Shown: positions 25,402 to 33,642, counted from the first letter of the stretch. The stretch: DNA of 64,000 nucleotides from Candidatus Hydrogenisulfobacillus filiaventi (GCA_902809825.1 LR778114.1:558001-622000), one strand, 5' to 3'. Notes: a model not told the origin generated them from the letters alone. Numbers and translations are program-made.

Positions 25402-26316
25402 ATGGGCGCCGCGGCCCCGGGGGTGCTGACCGCCCTGTGGGTGCTGGCCCTGGGCCTGGGTTGGGCGGGCTGGCGCAGCTGGCAGGACCGCAAGGCGGTG
25501 CGCCGGCGGCTGGCCCGGTTAGTGCGGGGCAGCCGGGTGGAGCTGCCCTGGTGGCGGCAGGCGGTCGAGCGCTACCGCCGGCGCTGGCGTCGCAGCCAGC
25601 GTGCGGCCTCGCTGCATCTGCGGGCCGAGGAGTACTGGGGGGCCATCGCTCTCGCGGTGCTGGTGCCTGGGCTGTTGGGCCTGCTCTGGCGGGGTCCGGC
25701 CGGGGGCCTCATCCTGGCCCTGGCCGGCGGGGGCGGCACCGTGGCCTGGTTCCGGGCCCGGCAGGCGCGCTGGTTCGCGCAGGGGGAGGCGGAGCTGCCG
25801 GAATTCTTCCGGGGGGTGTCGAGCGCCATGCGGGCGGGTTCCTCCCTGCCCCAGGCCCTGGCCCTGGTGGCGGAGGAGACCCCGGAGCCGCTCAAGGGCG
25901 AGGTGGAGCGGGTCCTGCGGCGGCAGTCCCTGGGGTACGGCTTCGACGAGGTCCTGACGGAACTGGCGGAACGCCTGCCCTCCCGGGACCTGAACCTGGC
26001 GGTGACCGCCATCATGGTGCAGCGGGAGGTGGGGGGATCCCTGGCGACGGTGCTGGACAGCATCGTGGAGGCCATCGTCGACCGCCAGCGGCTGCGCAAT
26101 GAGATCCGGACCCTTACCGCCCAGGGCCGGCTGTCGGGTTGGATCCTGACCCTGCTGCCCCCGGCGTTGGGCCTGGCCATCTGGTTCCTGGACCCGGCCT
26201 ATCTGCTGCCCTTCCTGTCCGCCCGCGCCGGTCTCCTCACCCTGGTCTATGTGGTGGTGTCGCTGGCCCTGGGCTTTTATGTGATCCGCCTCATCATCCG
26301 GCGGACGGGGGGATAG
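25402..26316 (+). CDS. tadB: Tad pilus inner-membrane protein TadB
   Basis: A 304-residue protein of the type II secretion F domain family. One N-terminal helix, a pair near residues 80-115 and two more at the C-terminus bracket a cytoplasmic helical domain with FFRGVSSAMRAGSSLPQAL and LTELAERLPSRDLNLAVTAI. TadB and TadC form the platform on which the pilus is assembled. It is packed tightly between cpaF and tadC (gaps of 2 and 3 bases). Confidence 0.9.
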   Translation: MGAAAPGVLTALWVLALGLGWAGWRSWQDRKAVRRRLARLVRGSRVELPWWRQAVERYRRRWRRSQRAASLHLRAEEYWGAIALAVLVPGLLGLLWRGPAGGLILALAGGGGTVAWFRARQARWFAQGEAELPEFFRGVSSAMRAGSSLPQALALVAEETPEPLKGEVERVLRRQSLGYGFDEVLTELAERLPSRDLNLAVTAIMVQREVGGSLATVLDSIVEAIVDRQRLRNEIRTLTAQGRLSGWILTLLPPALGLAIWFLDPAYLLPFLSARAGLLTLVYVVVSLALGFYVIRLIIRRTGG

Positions 26317-26319
26317 CGC

Positions 26320-27042
26320 ATGGCGGCAATCTGGGCAAGCCCCCTCACCCTGACCCTGCTGCTGCTGGCGCTGGCGGTCACCGTGCGCCAGGCCGGGCAG
26401 GAGCGGCGCCACCAGGCCATCCTGGAGCGGCTGTCCGCGCGGCTGCGCGAATTCCGGGTGCGGCCGGTGCACGCCCCTGCAGACGAGCTGGAGCAGCCGT
26501 TGGTGGAACGGGTCCTGCTCCCGCTCTGGCGGGGCTGGGAGGACGCGGTGGCGCGGCGGGTGCTCCCGGCACGGGCGGAGGCGGAGCTGGCCCGCTCCTT
26601 GCGCATGGCCGGCGTACACCTCTCCCCGCGGGCCTTCACCGCCCTGCGCCTGCTGGTGTCGCTAGCGGTGCCGCTGCTGGCGGGGGCGTTCCTGCTGGCG
26701 GCGCCCGGGGTGCCCGGCTGGCAGGCCTGGCTGCTGCTGGCGGCCCTGGGCCTCATCACTTACCTCTTCTTCGGGGTGCACATCCGCACCCGCGCCCAGG
26801 CCCGGCGCCGGGAGCTGGAGCGGGAACTGCCCGAGATCTTCGACCTGTTGAGCGTGAGCGTGGAGGCCGGCCTCAGTTTTGAGGGCGCCCTGCGCCGGGT
26901 GGTGGTGCGTCTCAAGGGGGTGGCGGGGAGGAGTTCGGGCGGGTGGTCAGCGACCTCGCGATGGGATCCAGCCGCAACGAGGCCCTCCGGGCCCTGGCCG
27001 CCCGCACCGGGTCGCGTCTGTTGCTGCGGTTCGCCAATCTGA
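26320..27042 (+). CDS. tadC: TadC, 5' part (reading frame broken near 26925)
   Basis: The first 205 or so residues match TadC: an N-terminal hydrophobic helix, a pair of helices near residues 110-150 and the F-domain start ELPEIFDLLSVSVEAGLSFEGALR. After VVVRLKG the frame turns into an unrelated Arg/Pro/Cys-rich sequence. The proper continuation, EEFGRVVSDLAMGSS, is in another frame from about 26929. Adding one G, in the GGGGG at 26916-26920 or the GGGG at 26925-26928, would restore one gene of about 313 residues. Either the assembly lacks a base, or the gene is inactivated or expressed by frameshifting. Confidence 0.75.
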   Translation: MAAIWASPLTLTLLLLALAVTVRQAGQERRHQAILERLSARLREFRVRPVHAPADELEQPLVERVLLPLWRGWEDAVARRVLPARAEAELARSLRMAGVHLSPRAFTALRLLVSLAVPLLAGAFLLAAPGVPGWQAWLLLAALGLITYLFFGVHIRTRAQARRRELERELPEIFDLLSVSVEAGLSFEGALRRVVVRLKGVAGRSSGGWSATSRWDPAATRPSGPWPPAPGRVCCCGSPI

Positions 27043-27263
27043 TGGCGCAGTCCAGCCGCACCGGGGCGGGGGTCGGCCCGGCTCTGCGCGCCCTGGCCCG
27101 CGACGTCAAGGAGGAGCGCCTGGCCCGGGTGCGGGAGGCGGCGGCCCAGCTGCCGGTGAAGCTCCTGTTCCCCATGATTGTCTTTATCCTGCCGACCCTG
27201 TTCGCGATTGTGCTGGGGCCGGGGATCTACAGCATCCTGCGCAGCCTGGGGGGCAAGGGCTGA
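26943..27263 (+). CDS. tadC: TadC, 3' part
   Basis: This 106-residue frame carries the C-terminal half of TadC: RNEALRALAARTGSRLLLRF, the F-domain stretch AQSSRTGAGVGPALRALARD, and a final hydrophobic helix pair (LLFPMIVFILPTLFAIVLGPG) as expected for the family. It does not stand alone as a normal gene, because the first ATG-type codon lies inside the domain without a ribosome binding site. See the 5' part for the probable single-base break. The TGA overlaps the ATG of the next gene. Confidence 0.75.
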   Translation: MVSDLAMGSSRNEALRALAARTGSRLLLRFANLMAQSSRTGAGVGPALRALARDVKEERLARVREAAAQLPVKLLFPMIVFILPTLFAIVLGPGIYSILRSLGGKG

Positions 27264-27637
27264 TGCGGCAGGTGCGGCTGGAGCGGGCGGGGGAGTCCCG
27301 CCCCGCGGTGGTCTATGAGGCATTCGGCGAACGGTTGCGCGGCCTCATGGGCCGGCGCCGCTTCCCGTCCGGCCTGGCGGCGGTGCTCTTTCCCCATACG
27401 GCTGCCATCCACACCTGCTGGATGCGCTTTGCCATCGACGTCGCTTACCTGGACCGGGAGGGCCGTGTCCTGCGGGTTACCCCCGCGATGGGGCCCTGGC
27501 GCCTGGGGCCCTGGGTGCAGGGGGCGTGGTGGACGGTGGAGGCTCCGGCGGGGACCTTGGCGGATTGGCGGCCGGGGGATCGGGTCCGGATCCGGCCGGA
27601 TGCGGTTACGGCAGGCGGGTCCGGCCCAGGTAGATGA
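27263..27637 (+). CDS. DUF192 family protein
   Basis: A 124-residue protein with the DUF192 signature: FGERLRGLMGRRRFPSGLAAVLFP, then HTCWMRFAIDVAYLDREGRV and the closing APAGTLADWRPGDRVRI. DUF192 proteins are small beta-barrel proteins of unknown function, often exported and sometimes found near Tad pilus genes. There is no signal peptide here. The ATG overlaps the tadC stop (TGATG), so it belongs to the pilus operon. Its last 32 bases overlap the convergent DUF202 gene. Confidence 0.8.
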   Translation: MRQVRLERAGESRPAVVYEAFGERLRGLMGRRRFPSGLAAVLFPHTAAIHTCWMRFAIDVAYLDREGRVLRVTPAMGPWRLGPWVQGAWWTVEAPAGTLADWRPGDRVRIRPDAVTAGGSGPGR

Positions 27638-27986
27638 GCAGCGCCGCCCCGGCCGCGAAGAGGAGGGCGGCGGCCAGGTAGGCCATGGGGGAGTGGGCGG
27701 CCGGGCGGTCATCCCCGCTCAGGATGCCGGTGCGGACCTGGTGGTAGTGCCAGGTGGCCAGCAGCAGCAGGCCCATGCCGGCACCTACCAGTACCAGGCC
27801 CAGGGTGCCGGAGCCGGGGGTGGGCCGGCGGGTGTAGAGCCCCCGGATGTAGAGGAAGAGGTTGAACTTGGCCACCACGAAGCCGAAGCCCATCAGGCCG
27901 ATGGCGGTCCGGATCCAGGCCAGGAAGGTCCGTTCGTTGGCCAGGAGGTCCCGCACGCCGCCGCTTTTGCCGCTGCCTTCCGCCAC
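27606..27986 (-). CDS. DUF202 (YidH-like) membrane protein
   Basis: A 126-residue protein with the family signature RDLLANERTFLAWIRTAIGLMG, then three transmembrane helices (around residues 30-50, 65-85 and 100-118). Function is unknown; relatives include E. coli YidH and parts of SPX-domain proteins. GTG at 27986 has a GGGAGGCGG site; no closer ATG gives the full signature. It lies 71 bases downstream of ctaG on the same strand and may be co-transcribed. Confidence 0.8.
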   Translation of the reverse strand: MAEGSGKSGGVRDLLANERTFLAWIRTAIGLMGFGFVVAKFNLFLYIRGLYTRRPTPGSGTLGLVLVGAGMGLLLLATWHYHQVRTGILSGDDRPAAHSPMAYLAAALLFAAGAALLIYLGRTRLP

Positions 27987-28057
27987 CGCTGCCGCCTCCC
28001 GCCGCGCGACCGTTCTGGGGCTATTGTGGCCGGCGGGGGCGGGGCCGGCAAGGGCGG

Positions 28058-28861
28058 CTACTCGTACCAGGCCGCCATCCCGCCTTGATAGCGGAGGAAG
28101 GTGGCGAAGAAGGCGGTCCCGTAGACCAGGACCATGAGGGCCAGCAGCAGGGTGGCGCCCAGCTGCTGGTCGGCCAGGGGGGTGAGGCCGAAGGCGGTCG
28201 TGTGCCCGAAGTAGGGCCGGTACAGCGGCGGGTCGACGAACAGGAAGCCGACCATGGAGGTCACGGCGTCGGCGGCGAAGAACAGGTAGAGCAGGCGCTT
28301 GCCGGGGGTCAGGGGCGGCAGCTCCGGCAGCGGGTTGAGGACCGGTAGCCAGAAGATGAGGGCGGTCACCACCAGCGCCAGGTTGCTGATCCCCTGGAGA
28401 GGGCCGCTGGCCAGCACGCGGTCGTAGACGGCCGGCATCAGCAGGAGGGCGGAAAGGCCGTTGAAGGAGAAGAAGGCCACGTCGGCCCGGGCCAGGAAGC
28501 GCAGGAGGCGCCGGCCGGCGGGCCGCCGGTAGAGCGGGCGCAGCAGCCAGCCGGGGGTGCCCAGCCACAACAGAGGCGGCATCACCGCCGTTAGCAGCAT
28601 GTGCTGCACGATGTGGGCCGTGAACAGGTCGTGGTCGGCCACGTAGGCCAGGGGGCTGCCGCAGGCCAGGTAAAAGGCGCCCAGCCCCAGGGTGAAGGCC
28701 AGCATGCGCACCAGCGGCACCGGGCGCGCTTCCGGGAACGCCTCATTCCAGGGTCCGACCACCAGCAGCAGGTAGAGCCCTTCCAGGAACACCGCCGCCA
28801 GGAAGACGGCCGGCCGCCACAGCTCTGCCAGGGGCACGGTCGTCAACGCCGCCGCATCCAT
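28058..28861 (-). CDS. ctaG: Cytochrome c oxidase assembly factor CtaG (Caa3 type)
   Basis: A 267-residue membrane protein of the CtaG_Caa3 family, needed for CuA-containing caa3 oxidase assembly in Bacillus. About seven transmembrane helices are visible. HIVQHMLLTAVMPPLLWLG carries the conserved His pair of the family, and SPLAYVADHDLFTAH precedes it. It is not related to the Cox11-type CtaG. No oxidase genes are in the window, so its partner oxidase is elsewhere. On the minus strand an extended -10 TGGTATGTT near 28940-28950 could be its promoter. Confidence 0.82.
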   Translation of the reverse strand: MDAAALTTVPLAELWRPAVFLAAVFLEGLYLLLVVGPWNEAFPEARPVPLVRMLAFTLGLGAFYLACGSPLAYVADHDLFTAHIVQHMLLTAVMPPLLWLGTPGWLLRPLYRRPAGRRLLRFLARADVAFFSFNGLSALLLMPAVYDRVLASGPLQGISNLALVVTALIFWLPVLNPLPELPPLTPGKRLLYLFFAADAVTSMVGFLFVDPPLYRPYFGHTTAFGLTPLADQQLGATLLLALMVLVYGTAFFATFLRYQGGMAAWYE

Positions 28862-29027
28862 GCCGTTCGCTCCTTGCGGAACCCCTGCCGGCGCGCCTGC
28901 GCCGCGGCCGCCGGCGGAGGGGCGCCAAAGTGATTAGTCCAAACATACCACACTTTCCATACTTGGGTACGCGAAATCCGTCGAGCAAGGACGCCGCGCA
29001 CCCGCCTGTGCCCCGGGGCCCGCTTGG

Positions 29028-29056
29028 TTGAAGTTGCCTGGGGCGGCATGTACAAT
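29028..29056 (+). promoter_or_regulatory. Sigma-A promoter for the acetyltransferase-mannosyltransferase operon
   Basis: TTGAAG (29028-29033) and TACAAT (29051-29056) are spaced by 17 bases, close to consensus. Transcription would begin near 29063, giving a 26-base leader with AGGGAGGG before the TTG start codon. Confidence 0.75.
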
Positions 29057-29088
29057 GGGGCCATGGCGCACAAGGGAGGGCCACCCGA

Positions 29089-29985
29089 TTGCTGCGGTTT
29101 GTGCACGCGGAGAAGGCGGATGAGAGCCGGGCCAGGCAGTTTCTGAGCCAGTTCACCAACGACTACCTGCCCCAGGAGCTGAGCGGCTACCTGGAACGGC
29201 CGCGCGGCGGCCTGTACCTGGCCCTGGACGACGACCGGGTGGTCGGCACCATTGTGCTGGAGTTCCCGCGGACGCATGAGGCCTACGTGGGCGGGCTGCG
29301 GGTCAGCCCCGACCGGCAGAAGCAGGGGATCGGGCGGCAGTTCGTGGAGTTTGCCATGGAGGAAGCCCGCCGCCTGGGCGCCACCATCATGCGGGCGGTG
29401 GTGGCGGAAGGCAACCAGGTCTCCGAGCACCTCATGCGCGACGACCTGGCCTTTCATGCCGTAGAGCGCTGGCGGGTGGGCACCATCCGGCCGCTGCCGG
29501 TGCCGGCGCGGCTGCCGGACGAGGCGGGGCCCGCCTGGGCAGTGGACCACGACCGCCTGCTGGCCTTCTGGAACAAGTATCAGGACGACCTGTGGGCCGA
29601 CCTGAACCCCTGGGTGCCGCATTCCCTCTCGGCGGAGGATATCAGCCGCCGTTTCGAGACCGGCGGGATTGCCTTGCTGCCCCAGACGGGCGCGGAGGTG
29701 CGCGGGCTGGCGCTGTACCGCCTGCACAACCGCGAACGGCTGGACATCGGCTACCTGCGGGCGGAGACCACCGAGGAGCTGGCCCAGCTGGTGCAGTACC
29801 TGTGGGTGGAGGCCCACGCCTGGGGTATCACCGTAGCCCGGTTCGGCCTCAGCCGGCAGGCGGCCGACCGGCTGCTGGCGCTGGGCGGGCTGGAGGAGAC
29901 GGACGATTGGCAGGGCATGGTCTTTGAACGCTCGCTGGTGGCAACGGTGCCCATGGGATCCGGTAGCGGCGGTTCGGCGGTTTAA
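29089..29985 (+). CDS. GNAT-family N-acetyltransferase, two-domain
   Basis: A 298-residue protein. The N-terminal half is a GNAT domain: VVGTIVLEFPRTHEAYVGGL, then the acetyl-CoA loop VSPDRQKQGIGRQFVEFA (Q/RxxGxG/A) and MRAVVAEGNQVSEHLM. The C-terminal half (about residues 145-298) may be a second degenerate GNAT fold (YRLHNRERLDIGYLRAETTEEL), making it a tandem GNAT protein. The acceptor is unknown. The start is TTG at 29089, dictated by the AGGGAGGG site and the promoter position. It overlaps the next gene by 62 bases. Confidence 0.75.
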   Translation: MLRFVHAEKADESRARQFLSQFTNDYLPQELSGYLERPRGGLYLALDDDRVVGTIVLEFPRTHEAYVGGLRVSPDRQKQGIGRQFVEFAMEEARRLGATIMRAVVAEGNQVSEHLMRDDLAFHAVERWRVGTIRPLPVPARLPDEAGPAWAVDHDRLLAFWNKYQDDLWADLNPWVPHSLSAEDISRRFETGGIALLPQTGAEVRGLALYRLHNRERLDIGYLRAETTEELAQLVQYLWVEAHAWGITVARFGLSRQAADRLLALGGLEETDDWQGMVFERSLVATVPMGSGSGGSAV

Positions 29986-31126
29986 GGCTGCCTGGTGGCC
30001 GGAACCTCCCGTGGCCCGGGAGATCTGGCAGGTGGTGTGGTGGAGCCGGGTGGGACTGTTTCTGGCCGCGTGGGTGGACCTGGCCCTGCTGCCTTGGGGC
30101 CACGTGGCCCCCGCCTTCAATCCCGTCGCCAATCCCCTGGTCCTGCCCTGGATCCGCTGGGATGCCCTCTGGTACACCTCCATCGCCGCCCGCGGCTATT
30201 TCAGCCCGGCCGCCTGGGCCTTCTTCCCCCTCTATCCCGGCCTCATCGCCGGCCTGCACGCCCTGCTGCCCGTCTCGCTCTATACCGCTGCCCTCCTCAT
30301 CTCCAATGCGGCCCTGGTGCTGGCGGCCGGGCTGCTCTACCGGCTGGCCCGCACCGCCGCCGGGCCGGAGGCCGCCCGCCGGGCGGTCTGGATGCTGCTC
30401 CTCTTCCCGACCGCCTTTTACCTGTCCGCCGCCTATACCGAGTCGCTCTTCTTGGCTCTCACCCTGGCCGCCTTTCTGGCCGCGGAGCGGGGACGCCTGG
30501 GCTGGGCCGCCTGGTGGACGGCCCTGGCCAGCGTGACCCGCAGTGAGGGCATCCTGGCCGCGGTGGCAGTGCTGGGGGCTTATTGGCGGCGCCACCGCTG
30601 GCATTGGCACCGGGAGGCGTGGGGGTTGCTGTGGCTGCCGGCGGGCCTGGCCGCATTTTTGGGGGCGCAATGGGTAACCGCCGGCACCCCGTGGGCGTTT
30701 ATCCAGGCGCAGGCCAATTGGGGCCGGCAGCTGGCGGCGCCGTGGGCGGGGCCTGTCCTGGCCTTGCGGCAGGTGGTGGTCACCGGCAGTCCGTTGCAAC
30801 CGGCGGCGGTGCTGTCTATGATAGACCTTGGCTCGGCGCTGGCGGCGGCAGGCTTGTGGATCTATGGGGTCCGGCGCCGGCTACCGGGGGAATGGCTGGT
30901 CTATTGGGCAGCCCTGGTGCTGGTGGATCTCTCGGCCCCGGTAGCGGGCGGCGAGAGCCCGCTGCTCAGTATGTCGCGGCTGGTGCTGGTCGCGTTCCCC
31001 ATGTTTGTGGTTTTGGGCATGCTAGCGGCGGAACGGGACCGGGTGCAGCGCCTGCTCGTCTGGACGCTGCCGTTCCTGCAGGCGACGTTTCTGGCGATCT
31101 TCGCGACCTGGCATTGGATCGCGTAG
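29924..31126 (+). CDS. PIG-V-like polyprenol-dependent mannosyltransferase (GT-C membrane protein)
   Basis: A 400-residue protein with about nine transmembrane helices. The first loop contains RWDALWYTSIAARGY, and AAWAFFPLYPGL and then FYLSAAYTESLFLALT follow. These are the hallmarks of the PIG-V/GT-C family, which uses dolichol- or polyprenol-phosphate mannose on the outer side of the membrane. The start is uncertain: TTG 29924 lies inside the acetyltransferase gene, whereas GTG 30011 would lack a ribosome binding site. The DPM1-like gene that makes the lipid-linked donor follows, supporting the assignment. Confidence 0.72.
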   Translation: MNARWWQRCPWDPVAAVRRFKAAWWPEPPVAREIWQVVWWSRVGLFLAAWVDLALLPWGHVAPAFNPVANPLVLPWIRWDALWYTSIAARGYFSPAAWAFFPLYPGLIAGLHALLPVSLYTAALLISNAALVLAAGLLYRLARTAAGPEAARRAVWMLLLFPTAFYLSAAYTESLFLALTLAAFLAAERGRLGWAAWWTALASVTRSEGILAAVAVLGAYWRRHRWHWHREAWGLLWLPAGLAAFLGAQWVTAGTPWAFIQAQANWGRQLAAPWAGPVLALRQVVVTGSPLQPAAVLSMIDLGSALAAAGLWIYGVRRRLPGEWLVYWAALVLVDLSAPVAGGESPLLSMSRLVLVAFPMFVVLGMLAAERDRVQRLLVWTLPFLQATFLAIFATWHWIA

Positions 31127-31145
31127 GCACAGGCGGCCTGTCACA

Positions 31146-31171
31146 CGGTTTGTTCGTGCACGAGCGAACCG
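31146..31171 (+). repeat. Inverted repeat before the DPM1-like gene
   Basis: CGGTTTGTTCGTG is followed directly by CACGAGCGAACCG, a 13-base-arm palindrome with two mismatches that become G-U pairs in RNA. It could be a weak terminator (CTTT follows) or an operator, since it lies 26 bases before the ATG. Confidence 0.5.
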
Positions 31172-31196
31172 CTTTCCCACTTATAAGGAGGCACGC

Positions 31197-31949
31197 ATGC
31201 GCGCCCTGGTCATCTTGCCGACGTATAACGAACTGGCCAACCTGGTGCCGATGGTGGAGGCTATCCTGGATCAGGGGCCGGACTTCAACATCCTGGTGGT
31301 GGATGACGGTTCCCCGGACGGCACCGGGCTGCTGGCGGATCACCTGAAGACGGTCTATCCGGGCCGGATGGAGGTGATTCACCGCCAGGGCAAGCTGGGC
31401 CTGGCCACCGCCTATTTGACCGGTTTCCGTTACGCCATCACCCAGGGTTACGACCTGGTGTTCGAAATGGATGCCGACTTTTCCCATAATCCTGCCTACC
31501 TGCCCCGCTTCCTGGAGACGATGGCCCGGACCGGGGCAGATGTGGTGCTGGGTTCCCGCTACATACCCGGGGGCGGGGTCGAGAACTGGCCCTGGTACCG
31601 CAAGTTCATCTCCCGTGGCGGCTCCACCTTCGCCCGCACAGTCCTGGGTCTGCCGTTCCAGGACCTGACCGGGGGGTTCAAGTGCTTCCGGGTCAAGGTG
31701 CTGGAGACCCTGGACCTGGACCGCATCACCGCCAACGGGTACGGCTTCCAGATTGAGCTCACCTTCCGGGCCTGGCTGCAGGGCTTCAAGGTGGTGGAGA
31801 TGCCCATTGTCTTCGGCAACCGCCGCCACGGGGTGAGCAAGATGTCGGCCGGCATCTTCTTTGAGGCCCTGGGCCTGGTGTTGCGGTTACGGGCCGAGCA
31901 GCTCCTGAGCGGGGTGCCCCTGCCCCAGGGGGAGCGCGCGGAGCCGTGA
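31197..31949 (+). CDS. Polyprenol monophosphomannose synthase (DPM1-like)
   Basis: A 250-residue GT2 enzyme that transfers mannose from GDP-mannose to polyprenyl phosphate. It starts directly with the catalytic fold (ALVILPTYNELANLVPMV), has LVVDDGSPDGTG and the DxD motif in FEMDADFSHNPAYLPR, and contains the DPM1-specific GSRYIPGGGVENWPWYR and FQDLTGGFKCFR. The family-typical C-terminal GNRRHGVSKMS is present. No C-terminal membrane helices are seen, so a separate membrane partner is likely, and the GtrA protein encoded next fits that role. ATG at 31197 follows AAGGAGGC. Confidence 0.9.
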   Translation: MRALVILPTYNELANLVPMVEAILDQGPDFNILVVDDGSPDGTGLLADHLKTVYPGRMEVIHRQGKLGLATAYLTGFRYAITQGYDLVFEMDADFSHNPAYLPRFLETMARTGADVVLGSRYIPGGGVENWPWYRKFISRGGSTFARTVLGLPFQDLTGGFKCFRVKVLETLDLDRITANGYGFQIELTFRAWLQGFKVVEMPIVFGNRRHGVSKMSAGIFFEALGLVLRLRAEQLLSGVPLPQGERAEP

Positions 31950-32452
31950 GCGAGGCGCCCGTCATGACCGCCCGGGGTGCGGCTTGGGGCCGCCTGGCCG
32001 GCCGGCTGGTGCGTTACGGGCTGGTGGGCCTGAGCGGGGTGGGGGTGAACTTCCTGGTCCTGCGCCTGGACTGGGTCCTCCTGCATGCCTGGCCGTGGCT
32101 GGCCTTCGGGACCGCCATCGAGGCGGCCATCGTCACCAACTACCTGGGCAACGCCCGTTTCACCTTTTTGGCGCCGCCGGCGTGGGGGTCGTTCCTGCGC
32201 TACAACCTGGTGGCGGCCGGCGGGGGGGCGGTGCAGGATGCCATCTCCTCCCTGCTGGTTCACGCCCACTGGAACTATCTGGCCGCCAACCTGGCCGGCA
32301 TCCCGGTGGGCACCCTCATCGGCTTTGTGTTGTCCCAGGTCTGGGTGTTTCGGTCTGCAGCCGGGAAGCGGGGAATGCGCGGTGGCACGTCCGGGCCCTC
32401 CGCCGGGGCCGTCCTCGCCGGGCTGGGATTCCGCCGCCGTCCGCATCCTTGA
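31946..32452 (+). CDS. GtrA-family membrane protein
   Basis: A 168-residue protein with four transmembrane helices. VRYGLVGLSGVGVNFLVL and then NYLGNARFTF, LRYNLVAAGGGAV and GTLIGFVLSQVWVFR are the GtrA signatures. GtrA proteins anchor or flip polyprenol-linked sugars together with a GT2 enzyme. In some bacteria GtrA is fused to the DPM1-like enzyme; here the genes overlap by 4 bases (GTGA). The C-terminal 30 residues are Gly/Arg-rich and overlap the following ThrE gene. Confidence 0.85.
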   Translation: MSEAPVMTARGAAWGRLAGRLVRYGLVGLSGVGVNFLVLRLDWVLLHAWPWLAFGTAIEAAIVTNYLGNARFTFLAPPAWGSFLRYNLVAAGGGAVQDAISSLLVHAHWNYLAANLAGIPVGTLIGFVLSQVWVFRSAAGKRGMRGGTSGPSAGAVLAGLGFRRRPHP

Positions 32453-33194
32453 GCTGGTGGCGGACGCGGGGGCCGAGCTCCTGAAGAGCGGGGCGGAGAC
32501 CGCGCGGGTGGAGGATACCATGATGCGCCTGGCCCGTGCCTACGGCCAGTCGGTGGAGGTGGTGGTGTTTCCCACCGCCCTTTTTGTGCAGGCGGCCGAT
32601 GGGCGCACGCTGTTGCGCCGGGTGCAGGAGCGCAACGTCAACCTGGCGGTGATCGCCGCCGTAAACCAGCTTTCGCGCCGGGTGGCGTCCGAGCCGCTGC
32701 CGCCGGCGGAGCTGGCCCGGGGCCTGGCGGAAGCGGCCCGGGCTGAGACCTACCGCCCGGGCCGGGTCATCCTGGCCGGCGGGGCCGCGGCCGCGTTCAT
32801 GGCCCCCCTGGTGGGCGGGCGCGGGCCGGACCTCGTGCCCGCCTTCCTGGCCGGCGTCCTGGCCCTGGCGGTGCGCAACGGCCTGCAGGCGCGCGGCCTG
32901 CGCAGCAGCCTCGCGGTGCTGGCCGCCGCCCTGCTGGCGTCCCTGCCGGCGCTGGCGGTCGCGGCCTGGGCCCCGCCGGGCGTCGCCTTCCACCCCGGCT
33001 CCATCCTGACCGCCGGCATGATGGTGCTGGTGCCGGGCGTGCTCATGACCACCGCCGTCCGGGACGGCATCGCGGGCGACCTCCTGGCCTCGGCGGGCAA
33101 AATCCTGGAGTCGCTGCTGATCGCCGGGGCGGTGGCGGCAGGGGCGGCCCTGGCCCTGGCCCTCTACCTGAAGGCTGGGGGGCGGTGGCCGTGA
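32382..33194 (+). CDS. Threonine/serine exporter ThrE, N-terminal domain protein (DUF1212)
   Basis: A 270-residue protein. The first 110 residues are the soluble ThrE domain (LKSGAETARVEDTMMRLARA, then VVVFPTALFVQA and RRVQERNVNL), followed by five transmembrane helices. LVPGVLMTTAVRDGIAGDL near the end is characteristic. In Corynebacterium this domain is fused with the small second domain, while in many Firmicutes they are separate genes as here. It probably exports threonine, serine or related compounds. GTG 32382 has a GGGAAGCGGGG site and lies inside the GtrA gene. Confidence 0.85.
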   Translation: MARPGPPPGPSSPGWDSAAVRILELVADAGAELLKSGAETARVEDTMMRLARAYGQSVEVVVFPTALFVQAADGRTLLRRVQERNVNLAVIAAVNQLSRRVASEPLPPAELARGLAEAARAETYRPGRVILAGGAAAAFMAPLVGGRGPDLVPAFLAGVLALAVRNGLQARGLRSSLAVLAAALLASLPALAVAAWAPPGVAFHPGSILTAGMMVLVPGVLMTTAVRDGIAGDLLASAGKILESLLIAGAVAAGAALALALYLKAGGRWP

Positions 33195-33640
33195 GCGGCT
33201 TCTGGCAGGGGCCCCTCCCCGGCTTCGCCTCCGCCCTGCTGACGGTGGCGGCTTTTGCCGTGGTGTACCAGCTGCCCCCTTCCCGCATCGGGGTGGCTGC
33301 CCTCATCGGCGGCGTGGCCTGGGGTGCAGCAGGCATCCTCGGCTACGGGCCGGCCGACGGGCTGGGGGGTGACTTCGCCGGTGCCTTTCTGGTGGGGGTG
33401 CTGGCGGAGGCTGCGGCGGTGCTCACCCGCACCCCCGCCCTGTCCTACGCGGTGCCGGCCATCATCCCCTTCGTGCCCGGCTACCTGGCCTACCGGAGCA
33501 TGGTGGCCTTCCTGACCGGCCGTTTCCTCAACGGGCTGCGTCTGGGCCTGGAGGCGTTCCTGGCTGCGGGGGCACTGGCGGCCGGGCTGGCGGTGGCCGC
33601 CACCCTGGCCCGGGCCCTGCGGCGCCGGCGGGCGGTGTGA
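33185..33640 (+). CDS. Threonine/serine exporter, second subunit (ThrE C-domain, DUF3815)
   Basis: A 151-residue membrane protein with four to five helices. VYQLPPSRIGVAALIGGVAW and then IIPFVPGYLAYRSMVAF are typical of the ThrB-type half of ThrE. It is translated from GTG 33185 or 33191 within the end of the previous gene, so the two halves are produced together. It ends 2 bases before the convergent fur-like gene, with no terminator between. Confidence 0.85.
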   Translation: MAVSGFWQGPLPGFASALLTVAAFAVVYQLPPSRIGVAALIGGVAWGAAGILGYGPADGLGGDFAGAFLVGVLAEAAAVLTRTPALSYAVPAIIPFVPGYLAYRSMVAFLTGRFLNGLRLGLEAFLAAGALAAGLAVAATLARALRRRRAV

Positions 33641-33642
33641 GG

